From Candidatus Methanophagales archaeon (GTDB taxonomy: Archaea > Halobacteriota > Syntropharchaeia > Alkanophagales > Methanospirareceae): a stretch of DNA of 64,000 nt. A program made the translations under genes and the position numbers. The stretch lies in NCBI GenBank assembly GCA_024699715.1, contig JANPRD010000009.1, forward strand, positions 1-64,000, written 5' to 3'. Of the stretch, positions 15,805 to 25,289 are shown piece after piece; the stretch's first letter is position 1, and every line of letters starts with the position of its first letter. Below the pieces are notes generated by a model, which made no database searches, was not told the DNA's origin, and saw only the letters and a program-made list of their open reading frames with translations.

Positions 15805-15919
15805 GCGTGCAGGACGAATGTAACAGGAGGCGTGGAGGAAAGAGAGCGAAGAGAGAGAAGAAAATGTAGGAAAGGGTAAAATGGTAAGAGAGGCGAGGGG
15901 ATAAAGGGGGGAGTCAGGT

Positions 15920-17092
15920 ATGAAAGTGTTTGTGATAGGCTTCGGACAGGCGGGTGGTAAAATTGCGGACATGTTTATGAAGTTTGAGAAGGAGCGTCGC
16001 ATGGGTTGCATCGTCAGGGCGTTGGCGATAAACACCGCAAGGTCAGATTTGAAAGGTTTAGAACACATTCCGATGGAGGATAGGCTGCTAATTGGAGAGG
16101 CAATAGCGAAAGGACACGGCATCGGCGCTAATAATGAGCTGGGTGCAAGGGTCGCAATGGAGGAAATTCACACAATTCAGAGTGCAATTGACAAAAAAGG
16201 GACTCACTTGGTTGATGCTTTCCTAATTATTGCGGGTCTCGGCGGCGGAACAGGCTCAGGTGGCGCTCCAGTCCTCGCTCGCAGATTGAAGATGCTGTAT
16301 GATGAACCTGTCTATGGGCTTGGCATCCTTCCCGCTCGTGAAGAAGGCTCTTTGTATGCGTTAAATGCCGCTCGCAGCTTGAAAACTTTTGTTAAGGAGG
16401 TTGACAACTTATTTTTATTTGACAATGACGCTTGGAAGCGCTCTGGAGAGAGCGTGAAGTCCGCATACGAGGACATAAATATGGAAATAGTGCGACGCTT
16501 CAGCATACTTTTCGGCGCTGGTGAATCAAATGAAGTCGGTCAAATGGTCGTTGACGCTGCTGAAATCATAGAAACGCTCAGAGGCGGTGGCATCTCTACA
16601 ATCGGATACGCAGCAGAAGAAGTGAGCGAGGAATACGACGGCGGTGGAGGCGGCTTTCTGAAAATCTTCGGCAGAAAGAAAAAGACTTCCATTGAAACAA
16701 TTGACGGCGTCACTCGCATCCTTTCGCTTACGAAGCGTGCAATCGTCGGCAGATTGACGATTCCTTGCGATGTCTCAACCGCAGAGCGAGCGTTAATTAT
16801 TGTTGCGGGTCCGCCTGAGCATCTCAGCAGGAAAGGCGTTGAAAGTGCGAAACTGCGAATTGAAGAGTTAATCAGAGGCACAGAAGTGAGAGGCGGAGAT
16901 TTCCCCATTCCAAAGAGCAGGCATGTCGCAACTCTCGTCCTCTTCTCCGGCGTTTCTGACATTCCGAGAGTGAAAGAGCTTCAAGAAATGGCTGTCTCCG
17001 CTCAAGAGCAACTGAAAGAAATCTCAGAAGAGAAGCAGCGTGAATACGAAGAACTCCTCGAAAGCAGGGATGAAATAAAACCGCTGTTCTGA
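15920..17092 (+). CDS. cetZ: CetZ tubulin-like GTPase
   Basis: A 390-residue member of the FtsZ/tubulin superfamily, closest in pattern to CetZ (the archaeal cell-shape branch). VIGFGQAGGKIADMF starts the Rossmann core. AGLGGGTGSGGAP is the tubulin signature (G-box T4) and the NNELGA region follows the T3 loop. The T7 catalytic region appears as LFLFDNDAWKRSG with acidic residues; the FtsZ-type NxDxxD order is altered as in CetZ proteins. A Gly/Lys insertion (DGGGGGFLKIFGRKKKT) lies in the linker before the C-terminal domain. The C-terminus is a charged helix. The Shine-Dalgarno is GGGGGG. In Haloferax CetZ controls rod shape and motility rather than division; the same role here is inference. 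Confidence 0.88.
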   Translation: MKVFVIGFGQAGGKIADMFMKFEKERRMGCIVRALAINTARSDLKGLEHIPMEDRLLIGEAIAKGHGIGANNELGARVAMEEIHTIQSAIDKKGTHLVDAFLIIAGLGGGTGSGGAPVLARRLKMLYDEPVYGLGILPAREEGSLYALNAARSLKTFVKEVDNLFLFDNDAWKRSGESVKSAYEDINMEIVRRFSILFGAGESNEVGQMVVDAAEIIETLRGGGISTIGYAAEEVSEEYDGGGGGFLKIFGRKKKTSIETIDGVTRILSLTKRAIVGRLTIPCDVSTAERALIIVAGPPEHLSRKGVESAKLRIEELIRGTEVRGGDFPIPKSRHVATLVLFSGVSDIPRVKELQEMAVSAQEQLKEISEEKQREYEELLESRDEIKPLF

Positions 17093-17293
17093 AGTTTTCT
17101 TTTTTCTCTTCTCAAAGCTCGGAGAAGTCGGAGGGGAGTTGGAGAGGCAGGGGGGAGGAGAGAGGTAGACTTAGGCGTGTGGTGGAGTGTGTGGTGAGCT
17201 AAGAGTGAAAAGAACGAAAAAATAAAAAGGAATAAAAGGGGAGAACGAAGAGTGCGGTAGAGAGTAAAGAGGGAAGGGATTAGGAGGGGGAGC

Positions 17294-18183
17294 ATGTTGA
17301 ACGCAAGGCATTTTGGCTTTTCCGTTCTGCTCGTTTTCTGCGTTTCTGCGCTGCTCTTCGCTGTGTCGGTGCCTGCGGCTGTCTCTACTGCACAGCTCGG
17401 CGACGGGGGTTCGGAACTGCTTCTGACACCTTTTTTGGAGAACAAGAGTTCAATCTCTTGCCCGGATAAATCCGCTCAAGAATTCCTTAATTCGTATGGA
17501 ATGCTGAAGAATGGCAGTGAATTCACGCTAAAAGTCACACTGACACCGACAAATTACAGCAAAGAGATAGGAAAAACGAAACTATTCCTCTACTCTTACT
17601 TCATAGACAGGGGAATTGAGCCTTCAATATGGGTGAACGATGAGAATATTGGCTACCGTAATCCTTTTGAAATGAATCCGGAGACGGATAAGAAGGTTGA
17701 AGTGATATTAAGCGCAGAAAGCACCAGAAGTAAGCGTAAAAGAACACCAATAACTCTGCTTAAAATTGTTCAAGAGACTTCAAAAGGAGAAATATTTAGT
17801 TGTGAATATTACGAAAAATGTCTCTTCTCCGCTGATAGAGGAGGCTCTTGCAGAGATAGAAAAGGCAAAAGATGAGATAGAGAAGGCGAAGAAAGTCATC
17901 AAATGAGACAGCTCGGAAGAGGCTTCCAAATTATCTGCAAACTGCTGAGTTGCACCTACGGAATGCGGAGAATGCTTATAACGAAGGCAGACCTGTGGAG
18001 GCTCGTGAAGAGGCGAAAAACGCAATTGAGAGCGCAAGGCTCGCATGCGAGAAGGCGAGTGCTGCGAGAGGCTTCGCAGGCATGCTGAAGCTCGTCGCCC
18101 TCGCTGTCGTCGTTGTCGTTGTCGTCATCGCAGTCCTGCTTCTGCTCTTGAAACGGCAGAGAGAGCGAGGAAAACTCGGCTGA
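17294..18183 (+). pseudogene. Membrane-anchored surface protein, two frameshifts
   Basis: Three frames make one protein. Frame one, from ATG 17294 after GGAGGGGG, has a signal peptide (LLVFCVSALLFAVSVPAAVS), then a beta-rich ectodomain with N-glycosylation sites (TPTNYSKEIGKTKLFLYSYF), and runs into a Cys/Arg-rich false tail ending at 17875. At about 17795 the next frame continues as YLVVNITKNVSSPLIEEALA and a Lys/Glu coiled coil ending KAKKVIK, stop at 17904-17906. At about 17903 the third frame continues ETARKRLPNYLQTAELHLRN, more coiled coil, and a Val-rich membrane anchor (LVALAVVVVVVVIAVLLLLL) with basic end. The joined form is about 295 residues: signal, ectodomain, coiled coil, anchor. 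Family not recognised. Two breaks argue for a dead gene or poor consensus. Confidence 0.65.
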
Positions 18184-18262
18184 ATAATTAAATAGGAGCA
18201 ATTAACTGCTTCAATTAGAATTTTCCTCTTTTTTGGGAATCAGAGATAACAGAGACAAGAAG

Positions 18263-20599
18263 ATGCTTGAGGGGCAAAAGCGTAATGATGCGAGAGAAGT
18301 GCGTGTGCAGCGCATTCGTTTGAGGGACGCAAGCGATGAGGAATTAATGCGTTTAAGTGAAAATTTAGGTCTTTCGCTGAATTCCGACGAAATGAAAAGA
18401 ATTCAACGCTACTTCAGCGAGAAGGGCAGAGACCCTACGGATATTGAGCTGCAGAGCATAGCACAGGCGTGGTCTGAGCACTGCTGCTACAAGAGTTCAA
18501 AAAGCATACTCCGCAAGTTCATTTTCAGCACGGCGGACAGCAGATGCATCTGCAATGAGGACGCAGGCGTCGTTGAGTTTGACGAGGAGCATGCGTATGT
18601 CGTCGCTTTTGAGTCGCACAACCACCCCTCGGCGATTGAGCCTTACGGCGGCGCAGCGACAGGCATCGGCGGAATCGTCAGAGATGTCGTATGCATGGGT
18701 GCGCAGCCCGTCGCTTTGATTGATGCGCTCTTCTTCGGACCGCTTGACTTCTCACGAAAACTGCCGAAGGGCGTGAAGCATCCTCGCTATTTGTTTGAGG
18801 GCGTCGTTGCGGGAATAAGCGACTACGGGAACCGCATCGGCATTCCGACATGTGCGGGCATGCTTTTCTTTGACGAGGGCTTCGTCGGCAACTGCATCGT
18901 GAATGTCGGATGCGTCGGCGTGCTTCGCAAGAAAGACATTAGGCACAGTTCAGCAGCGCCAAACGAGGCTCTCGTTCTCGTCGGCGGTCTCACGGGCAGA
19001 GATGGCATTCACGGCGTCACATTCGCATCCGCAACGATTGAGGCTCGCACAGAAGAGGCGTTCAGGAGTGCCGTTCAGCTCGGCGACCCCATTAAAAAAG
19101 AACCGCTCATTCACGCAATCCTTGAGGCGAACTCGCAAGGTCTAATCAGCGGAATGAAGGATTTAGGCGGTGGCGGTCTTTCATGCGCAGTAACTGAAAT
19201 GTGCGCCGCTGGAAACTGTGGTGCTGATATTTATTTAGAGCGAGTGAAGTTGAAGGAAGCGGGGCTTTTGCCTTGGGAAATATGGCTTTCTGAATCGCAA
19301 GAACGCTTCCTCATTTCCACATCACACGAAAATGTCCCCCGTTTGCTCAAAATTTTTGAAGATTGGGACATTGACGCATCTGTTATTGGCGAAACTCGTG
19401 AATACGAGAGAGGAAAGGAGAAAATAAGGATTTTTTACGAAGGAGAACTCATCTACGAGCTTGAGATTTCATTTTTGGCAAACTCACCAGTCTACGAGCG
19501 TCCTCGCAAAGTGCGTAAGGTCGTGGAGAAAGAAGTGGCGTTTTCAGAGCCTTCTGACTATGAGGAAGTGCTTACGAGGCTACTTTCAACGCCGAATATC
19601 GCATCAAGGGAATATGTTGTGCGTCAATACGACTTTGATGTGCGAGCATCAACAATTGTGAAGCCATTACATGGCATAATTGGTTTGGAAACGCATGCAG
19701 ATGCAACAGTTTTGAAGCCTCTCGCTCACTCATTCAGGGGAATTGCGCTCACTGCGGATGTAAATCCCGCTTACACACGCATAAATCCATTTTGGGGCGC
19801 GGCATCCGCCGTTGACGAGGCGTGCAGGAATTTGGTTGCTGTGGGAGCGAGACCTCATGCTTTTGCAGACTGCCTGAACTTCGGCAATCCTGAAAACGAG
19901 GAAGTGATGGGCGACTTTTACGAATGCTGCCGGGCGTTGAATTTCATGGCTGAATCGCTGAAAATTCCATTTGTGAGCGGAAATGTGAGCTTTTATAATG
20001 AAAATGAGGAGACTGGCGAGGCGATTCCACCAACTCCGACAATTTTAGGCATTGGAATTTGCGAAGATGTGCGTTCATGCGTGACTGTTGATGCTAAATT
20101 GCCCTCTAATCCGCTCTATATTGTGGGAGAAACGAGGAACGAGCTTGGAGGAAGTGCATATTTTAAGCTGCGAGGTATTGAAGGCGGAATAGTGCCGAGG
20201 ACATCGCCCGTTGAGCTGAAGAGGCGAATGGATGCGGTTCTGAACGCAATTCATGCTGGCTTTGTGGCAGCGTGTCACGACATTTCCGAGGGGGGTCTCG
20301 CAGTCTCGCTCTGTGAAATGCTCTTCGGCGGCGATTTGGGTGCTGAAATTGACCTGCGAACTCTCGGAGAGGCGAGGAGCGACATAAAACTCTTCGCAGA
20401 GACGAACTCACGGTGGATTGTTGAGGTTAAGCGTTCAAAGGAAGAGGATTTTGAGGCTGAAATGAGGAGAAGAGGCGTTTTTGTGAGGCGAATAGGTGAA
20501 TTAAAGCGGGATAAGAGCCTTGTAGTCATTGATTTCGGTGGAGAAATTTTGAATGTTCCGCTTGATGTCCTCAGGAATGCGTGGAGAAGTGCTTTTTAA
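18263..20599 (+). CDS. purL: Phosphoribosylformylglycinamidine synthase subunit PurL
   Basis: Catalyses step four of purine synthesis, FGAR + glutamine + ATP to FGAM, with PurQ and PurS (not in this window). About 778 residues, slightly above the usual 720-760 of the stand-alone archaeal form. AQAWSEHCCYKSSKSILRKF holds the catalytic His, SHNHPSAIEPYGGAATGIGG is the ATP/Mg site, and MKDLGGGGLSCAVTEM and CHDISEGGLAVSLCEM are the paired AIRS-type repeats. No clean Shine-Dalgarno precedes either the TTG at 18233 or the ATG at 18263; the ATG is taken. It lies 79 bases after the broken surface protein and converges on an FtsX remnant. Confidence 0.95.
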   Translation: MLEGQKRNDAREVRVQRIRLRDASDEELMRLSENLGLSLNSDEMKRIQRYFSEKGRDPTDIELQSIAQAWSEHCCYKSSKSILRKFIFSTADSRCICNEDAGVVEFDEEHAYVVAFESHNHPSAIEPYGGAATGIGGIVRDVVCMGAQPVALIDALFFGPLDFSRKLPKGVKHPRYLFEGVVAGISDYGNRIGIPTCAGMLFFDEGFVGNCIVNVGCVGVLRKKDIRHSSAAPNEALVLVGGLTGRDGIHGVTFASATIEARTEEAFRSAVQLGDPIKKEPLIHAILEANSQGLISGMKDLGGGGLSCAVTEMCAAGNCGADIYLERVKLKEAGLLPWEIWLSESQERFLISTSHENVPRLLKIFEDWDIDASVIGETREYERGKEKIRIFYEGELIYELEISFLANSPVYERPRKVRKVVEKEVAFSEPSDYEEVLTRLLSTPNIASREYVVRQYDFDVRASTIVKPLHGIIGLETHADATVLKPLAHSFRGIALTADVNPAYTRINPFWGAASAVDEACRNLVAVGARPHAFADCLNFGNPENEEVMGDFYECCRALNFMAESLKIPFVSGNVSFYNENEETGEAIPPTPTILGIGICEDVRSCVTVDAKLPSNPLYIVGETRNELGGSAYFKLRGIEGGIVPRTSPVELKRRMDAVLNAIHAGFVAACHDISEGGLAVSLCEMLFGGDLGAEIDLRTLGEARSDIKLFAETNSRWIVEVKRSKEEDFEAEMRRRGVFVRRIGELKRDKSLVVIDFGGEILNVPLDVLRNAWRSAF

Positions 20600-20651
20600 C
20601 TTTCTTCTTCGTCTTTGCGGCACCCTGCACTGCTCTGATGCTTATGATGCT

Positions 20652-21017
20652 TTATTCGTATCTGACAGCCTCAACGGGACTCATTTTCGCCGCTTTCCTT
20701 GCGGGATAAATGCCTGAGAGAACGCCGACGATGACTGCGACTGCAAGACCGCCAAGCAAGACTTCAGCATGCAAAATCGCAGGAATTTCAACACCGAATG
20801 CGGATTCCAAGCCAACACTTATCACATTTGCACCTATTGCTCCGATAAGTATGCCTAAAATGCCACCAATCACGCTAATTATCCCAGATTCAAGCAGGAA
20901 AATGGTGAGAATATCCCTATTTCTCGCACCTATCGCTTTCATCACGCCTATTTCATGCGTTTTTTCGTTCCAACCATTTTTCGTTCCAACCACAATTAAC
21001 GGAAATGCACACGACAT
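20652..21017 (-). pseudogene. FtsX/MacB-type ABC permease, C-terminal remnant
   Basis: A 121-residue frame whose KTHEIGVMKAIGARNRDILT, GGILGILIGAIGANVIS and VGVLSGIYPARKAAKMSPVE motifs are the C-terminal third of FtsX-like (MacB) permeases, with three membrane segments and the ending AVRYE. Complete proteins are about 400 residues. The first about 20 residues (MSCAFPLIVVGTKNGW) do not match the family, so the upstream two thirds are gone. No ATPase partner is nearby. The remnant ends 56 bases from a tRNA-Met gene, a common site of insertion and deletion. Confidence 0.8.
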
Positions 21018-21072
21018 AAACCCTGTTGCCGCAGATAGTGTGAGATGCGTGAGAAGCGTGTGAGAAGCAGGA

Positions 21073-21145
21073 TGCCGGGGGCGGGGTTCGAACCCGCGAC
21101 CTTCAGATTATGAGTCTGACGCCCCTCCAGCTAGGCCACCCCGGC
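21073..21145 (-). tRNA. tRNA-Met (CAU), elongator-type
   Basis: A complete cloverleaf without intron: acceptor GCCGGGG / CCCCGGC, D stem GCCT/GGGC, anticodon stem TCAGA/TCTGA with loop CTCATAA (anticodon CAT), T arm GCGGG TTCGAAC CCCGC, discriminator A. CCA is not encoded. The acceptor fits archaeal elongator Met rather than initiator. A tRNA-Ile2 that is modified at C34 to agmatidine also has CAT and cannot be fully ruled out. Confidence 0.9.
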
Positions 21146-21200
21146 TCGTCGCCGCACCCATTCACTCCATTCACACCATCACCTTTTCACAAGCACTGAA

Positions 21201-22287
21201 TTAATTCCTCACATCTTTTTGCCTTTTCTCTTTCTCTGTGCAGCCAGCCGTTGCCGCCAAACTGCCCGCTTCTTCGCTGTTGCAGCCGAGTTCCCTGCGC
21301 AGTTCGCCGAGCAGAGCGATTCTTTCAGCGACCGCCTCATGCTGATGTATGCTCTCTTCATTTATTTGAATTATGCGCACAACCGCATCATCAGGCAGCT
21401 CCTTGAAATTCTCAACGACACGAAGCGCCATCTCTCTCACGCAGTCCTCCGCAAACTTCGGATTTCTGTGCGCTTTCATCGTAACAAAAGCCTCGTCAGG
21501 TCGCTTTAGCAGTTCATATGTGCGGGCACTCATGGATTCCCCTATTATTCCTATTATTTTCTCCAAAGGAATTTTGTATTTTCCGTCAACTTCTATTGAA
21601 ATTATGCCTCTTCCTCGCTGATTATGCGTTGCAATAGGCACAACACTCAAAATCTCCTCTATTTCACGCTCAGACCTTCCTTGCTTCTTCAATGCTTCTC
21701 TCGCCAACTCCTTCATTAATTCCTGCGCACAGGGGCATGTCGTCACGCCGACGACCTCCGCACCTATCCGCTTGCGAATGACAACGCCCTCACGCCTGTC
21801 CTCCGCCTCCTCTCGCTCTCGCTGCATCCTGCAGTCGCTTCTGCTGGGCTATCCCACCGCTCTCTTCTCTGAACGCCTTCGCCTCCGCAAAAATGACGAC
21901 AGGCTCTTGGCATTCCATCGCAGTCACGGGCGTTTTTCGTTTTGCGATGAACTCGCTGCGCATCCTGACCTCTGCGACGCTCGCATATTTGTGTCGCTGA
22001 AGCAGTCTTTTTGCAACTTCCACACACAACTCTTCAATCTCGTAGAAAGGCGTATTCACCGCAGACTCAAGCACCTCATACATCGCCTCAAAGTTCCGTG
22101 AGAGGTTCGCTCCCTTCATTGAAGAGGGCAAGTCAACGAAGATGTCAAATGTGGAGACGAGAACAATCGGTCGCTTGCCTCCTTTCCTTGCGAGCTCAAC
22201 AAGCTTCTTCACATTCCTGACGCCCACTCTCGTCAGGTTGAGCGGAATCTCTGGACTGCTCGCTTGCACATCCGGTAAGTGCTTCAT
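21201..22287 (-). pseudogene. mptA: GTP cyclohydrolase MptA (FolE2 superfamily), one frameshift
   Basis: MptA makes 7,8-dihydroneopterin 2',3'-cyclic phosphate from GTP, the first step of tetrahydromethanopterin synthesis. The first frame (22287 down to 21790) holds [39 protein letters not shown] and [15 protein letters not shown]. The second frame (from about 21820) holds [29 protein letters not shown] with metal-binding His, [17 protein letters not shown] and [20 protein letters not shown]. These are in the order of Methanocaldococcus MptA, and a one-base shift in the GCGAGAGCGAGAG stretch at about 21810-21820 joins them into about 350 residues, with a short C-terminal extra. The essential role of the pathway in such an organism makes a sequence error likely. 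Start ATG 22287 has GGAGGAGAAG upstream. Confidence 0.85.
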
Positions 22288-22340
22288 CTTCTCCTCCTCA
22301 CACGCAACCGCTTTAAACTTTTCTATTTTTATTTGAATGC
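22288..22340. promoter_or_regulatory. Divergent promoter region, mptA and AIR-synthase relative
   Basis: On the minus strand AAGTTTAAAG (22311-22320) is a TATA-like box about 28 bases before the mptA ATG. On the plus strand TTTTTATTTG (22323-22332) lies close before the GTG at 22341. Only 53 bases separate the two starts, so the promoters are back to back. Confidence 0.4.
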
Positions 22341-23387
22341 GTGAGGGAAAAAGGCTGCGGTGCTTCTCACAATCCTTCGCTTTTAGGCGTTGGCAAACTG
22401 GAATACGGCGTGCTTGATGCTTTGCTACGCATTCTCAGCGTTGAGGATGAGCGGGTGATTGTGCGACCCCGTGTGGGCGAAGATGCAGCTGTCATTGACT
22501 TCGGCGAAAGGTATTTAGTGGCGAAAGCGGACCCGATTGTGTGCGTTGAGGAGGACATCGGCTATTACGCACCGATAATTAATGCGAATGATGTTGCAGT
22601 GATGGGAGCAAAGCCACGCTGGTTCCTCGCAACAGTGCTTCTTCCGAGAAATGCGGACGAGGAACTTGCGAATGAAATATTCAGGCAAATGAGCGAGAGT
22701 TGCAGAGAGCTAAATGTCTCAATCGTCGGCGGACACACGGAAGTCGTCGCAGATTTGGAGCGTCCGATTATTGCGGGTGCGATGCTCGGCGAGGTTGAGC
22801 GAGAGAATCTTGTGCGGAAGTGTGCGAGAGCGGGGGACGCTGTCGTGCTTGTGAAGGGCGTTGCAATTGAAGCGACGAGCATTATTGCGAGTGAGCGAAG
22901 CGAAGAGGTGAGAGCGAGGCACGGCGAAGCTTTCTACGAGCGCTGCAGAAACTTTGTGCGAGAGCCTGGCATTTCAGTTGTGCGAGAGGCGTTGCTCGCA
23001 AGAGATGTTGCGACGGCGATGCACGACCCCACAGAAGGCGGTCTGCTCGCAGGTCTCTACGAGCTCGCAGTCGCTTGCGGAAAAGGCATACTCGTTTGGA
23101 AGGATAAGATTCCGATTTACGAAGAAACTGCGGTATTGTGTGAAGATTTCGGGCTGAATCCTCTCGCAATATTCGCATCAGGCGCACTCATCGTCACCGT
23201 TCCTGAAGATAAATTGGGTTATTTGCTGCGTAAATATGAAGAGAATGGGATAAATGCGGTGAAAATAGGTGAAATAAGGGCGAAGGAGGAGGGTTTATGC
23301 ATCGTAAATGAGAGGGGCGAGAAAGAAGAGCTGAAATGCTCAGCAAAGGACGAAATAAGCGTGAAATTCGCATCTTTGCAGCACTGA
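22341..23387 (+). CDS. AIR synthase-related protein (HypE/PurM/ThiL superfamily)
   Basis: A 348-residue ATP-binding protein. Superfamily motifs: N-terminal [14 protein letters not shown] (metal-binding Asp), [31 protein letters not shown] (Gly-rich), and [20 protein letters not shown]. It has the domain order of HypE and thiamine-phosphate kinase but lacks the C-terminal Pro-Arg-Ile-Cys of true HypE. Archaeal paralogues of this group have no assigned reaction. Start is probably GTG 22341 (short upstream gap); an internal TTG just before [16 protein letters not shown] would give a more typical N-terminus. It stands between mptA and metV. Confidence 0.78.
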   Translation: MREKGCGASHNPSLLGVGKLEYGVLDALLRILSVEDERVIVRPRVGEDAAVIDFGERYLVAKADPIVCVEEDIGYYAPIINANDVAVMGAKPRWFLATVLLPRNADEELANEIFRQMSESCRELNVSIVGGHTEVVADLERPIIAGAMLGEVERENLVRKCARAGDAVVLVKGVAIEATSIIASERSEEVRARHGEAFYERCRNFVREPGISVVREALLARDVATAMHDPTEGGLLAGLYELAVACGKGILVWKDKIPIYEETAVLCEDFGLNPLAIFASGALIVTVPEDKLGYLLRKYEENGINAVKIGEIRAKEEGLCIVNERGEKEELKCSAKDEISVKFASLQH

Positions 23388-23450
23388 CACCGTTTGCACA
23401 CGCCCTCGCTTGATTGGGATGGGAAAAGGCATGAGGAAAAAAGCATAAGA

Positions 23451-23460
23451 TTTATTTATA
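23451..23460 (+). promoter_or_regulatory. TATA box of metV-metF
   Basis: TTTATTTATA ends 20 bases before the metV ATG. At this spacing transcription should start at or very near the start codon, so the message is probably leaderless. Confidence 0.6.
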
Positions 23461-23480
23461 GGAAAATGGGAGCATAGAAC

Positions 23481-24155
23481 ATGATTATAACGAAGGAGAA
23501 GCCGTTGGAGGAGATTTTGAGTTTCTTGGAGCCATACCGCAAGGTGCTTGTCGTGGGATGCGACGGGTGCGTGCAACCTCCTCGTGGCTTAAGAGAGGCG
23601 GAGACATACGCATCGCTCATTGAGATGGCGTCAAAAGCTCGTGGTAAGCCGATTGAGTGCAAAGCGATAACAGTTTCGAGGCAGTGTTGCGAGGAAGGAC
23701 TTCCGAACTGGGTGAAGCCTGATGGATTTGAAGCGATGCTTTCGATGGCTTGCGGGATAGGCGTTCAAGTGATGAACATGATTTTCCCCGAGATACCGAC
23801 ATACCCTGCGCAGAACACCGTTTTCATGGGTGCGGAAGAGAAGCGAGAGGGTCGCATGTATGAGCTTTGTCGTGCATGTGGCGACTGCATTCTCGGCGAG
23901 ACTGGCGGTATATGCCCACGCACGAGATGTGCGAAAGGACTCATGAATGGTCCCTGCGGTGGATGCGTCGGCGGCAAGTGCGAGGTCACTGTTGAGATCA
24001 AGAATTGGAAGGGCGAAGTGATTGAAGAGGTGCAGAATGACTGCGCATGGTATCTCATCTTTGAGCGACTGCGAACATTGGGAAGGATTGACCTTTTCAG
24101 GAAGCTGAGAGACCCGACTGACCACAGCATCTGGGTGCCGCCTCGCAGGATTTGA
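23481..24155 (+). CDS. metV: MetV-like zinc/iron-sulfur partner of MetF
   Basis: A 224-residue protein of the methylene-tetrahydrofolate reductase C-terminal (MetV, DUF2148-like Cys-rich) family. VVGCDGCVQPPRGLREAETY opens a Rossmann-like domain. The C-terminal part carries dense Cys: CRACGDCILGETGGICPRTR and CAKGLMNGPCGGCVGGKCEV, enough for one [4Fe-4S] cluster and a zinc. In acetogens MetV binds MetF and connects it to iron-sulfur electron carriers. Here it precedes metF by 32 bases under a leaderless promoter, so the two should form the same complex. Together with the Hdr-like fusion downstream it indicates MetF is not driven by NAD(P)H alone. Confidence 0.88.
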   Translation: MIITKEKPLEEILSFLEPYRKVLVVGCDGCVQPPRGLREAETYASLIEMASKARGKPIECKAITVSRQCCEEGLPNWVKPDGFEAMLSMACGIGVQVMNMIFPEIPTYPAQNTVFMGAEEKREGRMYELCRACGDCILGETGGICPRTRCAKGLMNGPCGGCVGGKCEVTVEIKNWKGEVIEEVQNDCAWYLIFERLRTLGRIDLFRKLRDPTDHSIWVPPRRI

Positions 24156-24187
24156 TGTTAAATAGGAAGGAGAGGTGGTGATGGAAA

Positions 24188-25126
24188 ATGGCGGAGGAGA
24201 AGAAGGCATTTTCGGAATTAATGAAGAAGATACAGGCAGGAGAGTTCGTATACACGGGAGAATTGGAGCCGCATCGCAGTATAGATTTGTCAGAAGTGAT
24301 AAGTTGGGCGAATACTTTGAAAGAGACGGGTAGAATTACCGCTGCAAATGTCACAGACAATCCGAAGAGCGATTCAGCAATAAGCAGTTTGGCAGCATCA
24401 TACATCATTCAGCGGGAGACAGGTCTTGAAATGATTTATCAGTTGCGGACAGCAGACAGAAACAGGCTCGCACTCGTTTCAGACATTTTAGGAGCAGCGG
24501 CGCTTGGATTGAAGAACATTCTTGCGCTGACTGGCGACCACACGAAGTCAGGCACAACGCCGAGTGCGAAGCCCGTTTTTGACCTTGACGGGACGAACCT
24601 TGTGAGGCTCGTTCACACGATGGTCTACGAGGGCAAAGACCTCTGGGGAAATGAAATACATGGTCCTCGCCCCGAGCTGAATGTCGGCGCAGCAGGAAAT
24701 CCCGGCATGGAGCCTCTGGAGGCTGAGGTGCTGAAATTGGAGCGGAAGGCGGAGGCGGGTGCGGACTTCTTCCAGACGCAAGCGGTTTTTGATGTTGAGA
24801 TTGCTCGCAGATTCTTGAAGGCGATTGAACACATCGGCGTCCCGACGCTCATCGGCATCTTCCCGCCTCGCACATACGGGCAGGCTGAGTTCTTCGACAA
24901 GTTCGTCCCTGGTGTGAGCGTCCCAGCGGAGTTCATGGAGGCGTTCGCTAAATTCAAGGAACTCCCAAAAGAAAAGCGAAGAGAGAAGATAAATGAGTTC
25001 AATGTGGACTACTTCGTCGCATTCATAAAGGAAATAAAGAAAGAGAAGGCGTGTGCTGGATGCCACATCATGGCTGTCGGCTACCCAGAAGTCATCGGAC
25101 CTATAATTGAAGGCGTGGAAAAGTAA
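24188..25126 (+). CDS. metF: 5,10-methylene-tetrahydro(methano)pterin/folate reductase MetF
   Basis: A 312-residue MetF TIM barrel. YTGELEPHRSIDLSEVISWA carries the catalytic Glu region, NILALTGDHTKSG is the FAD/folate Asp loop, and GADFFQTQAVFDVEIARRFL matches the substrate strand. It interconverts methylene- and methyl-pterin using bound flavin. In ANME-1 archaea MetF is known to replace the F420-dependent Mer of methanogenesis, and the neighbouring mptA argues the carrier here is methanopterin. No obvious NAD-binding extension. It is followed 163 bases later by the flavoprotein-Hdr fusion. The substrate and electron donor are inference from family and context. Confidence 0.92.
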   Translation: MAEEKKAFSELMKKIQAGEFVYTGELEPHRSIDLSEVISWANTLKETGRITAANVTDNPKSDSAISSLAASYIIQRETGLEMIYQLRTADRNRLALVSDILGAAALGLKNILALTGDHTKSGTTPSAKPVFDLDGTNLVRLVHTMVYEGKDLWGNEIHGPRPELNVGAAGNPGMEPLEAEVLKLERKAEAGADFFQTQAVFDVEIARRFLKAIEHIGVPTLIGIFPPRTYGQAEFFDKFVPGVSVPAEFMEAFAKFKELPKEKRREKINEFNVDYFVAFIKEIKKEKACAGCHIMAVGYPEVIGPIIEGVEK

Positions 25127-25289
25127 ATAAAACAACACAAAACAACGCAAAATTTTGTGTTTTCTCTCCCTCCCCTCTCCTCCTCTCCTCTTCTTCCTCC
25201 TCACCTTCCTCTCCACCTTCCTCCCCTCTTAAGAGATGCTTACTGCATGAGGGGGATTGGGGCATGTGTCGTGGGGGAAGTGAGCGGGG

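Noticed and set aside
22341-23387. True HypE (hydrogenase maturation)
   Set aside because: The Cys-ending C-terminus needed for cyanide transfer is absent and no hydrogenase genes are near.
23481-25126. MetV-MetF as bacterial contamination
   Set aside because: Neighbouring genes on both sides are archaeal (mptA, complex I with W-E-A-G loop) and such a replacement is known in ANME-1.
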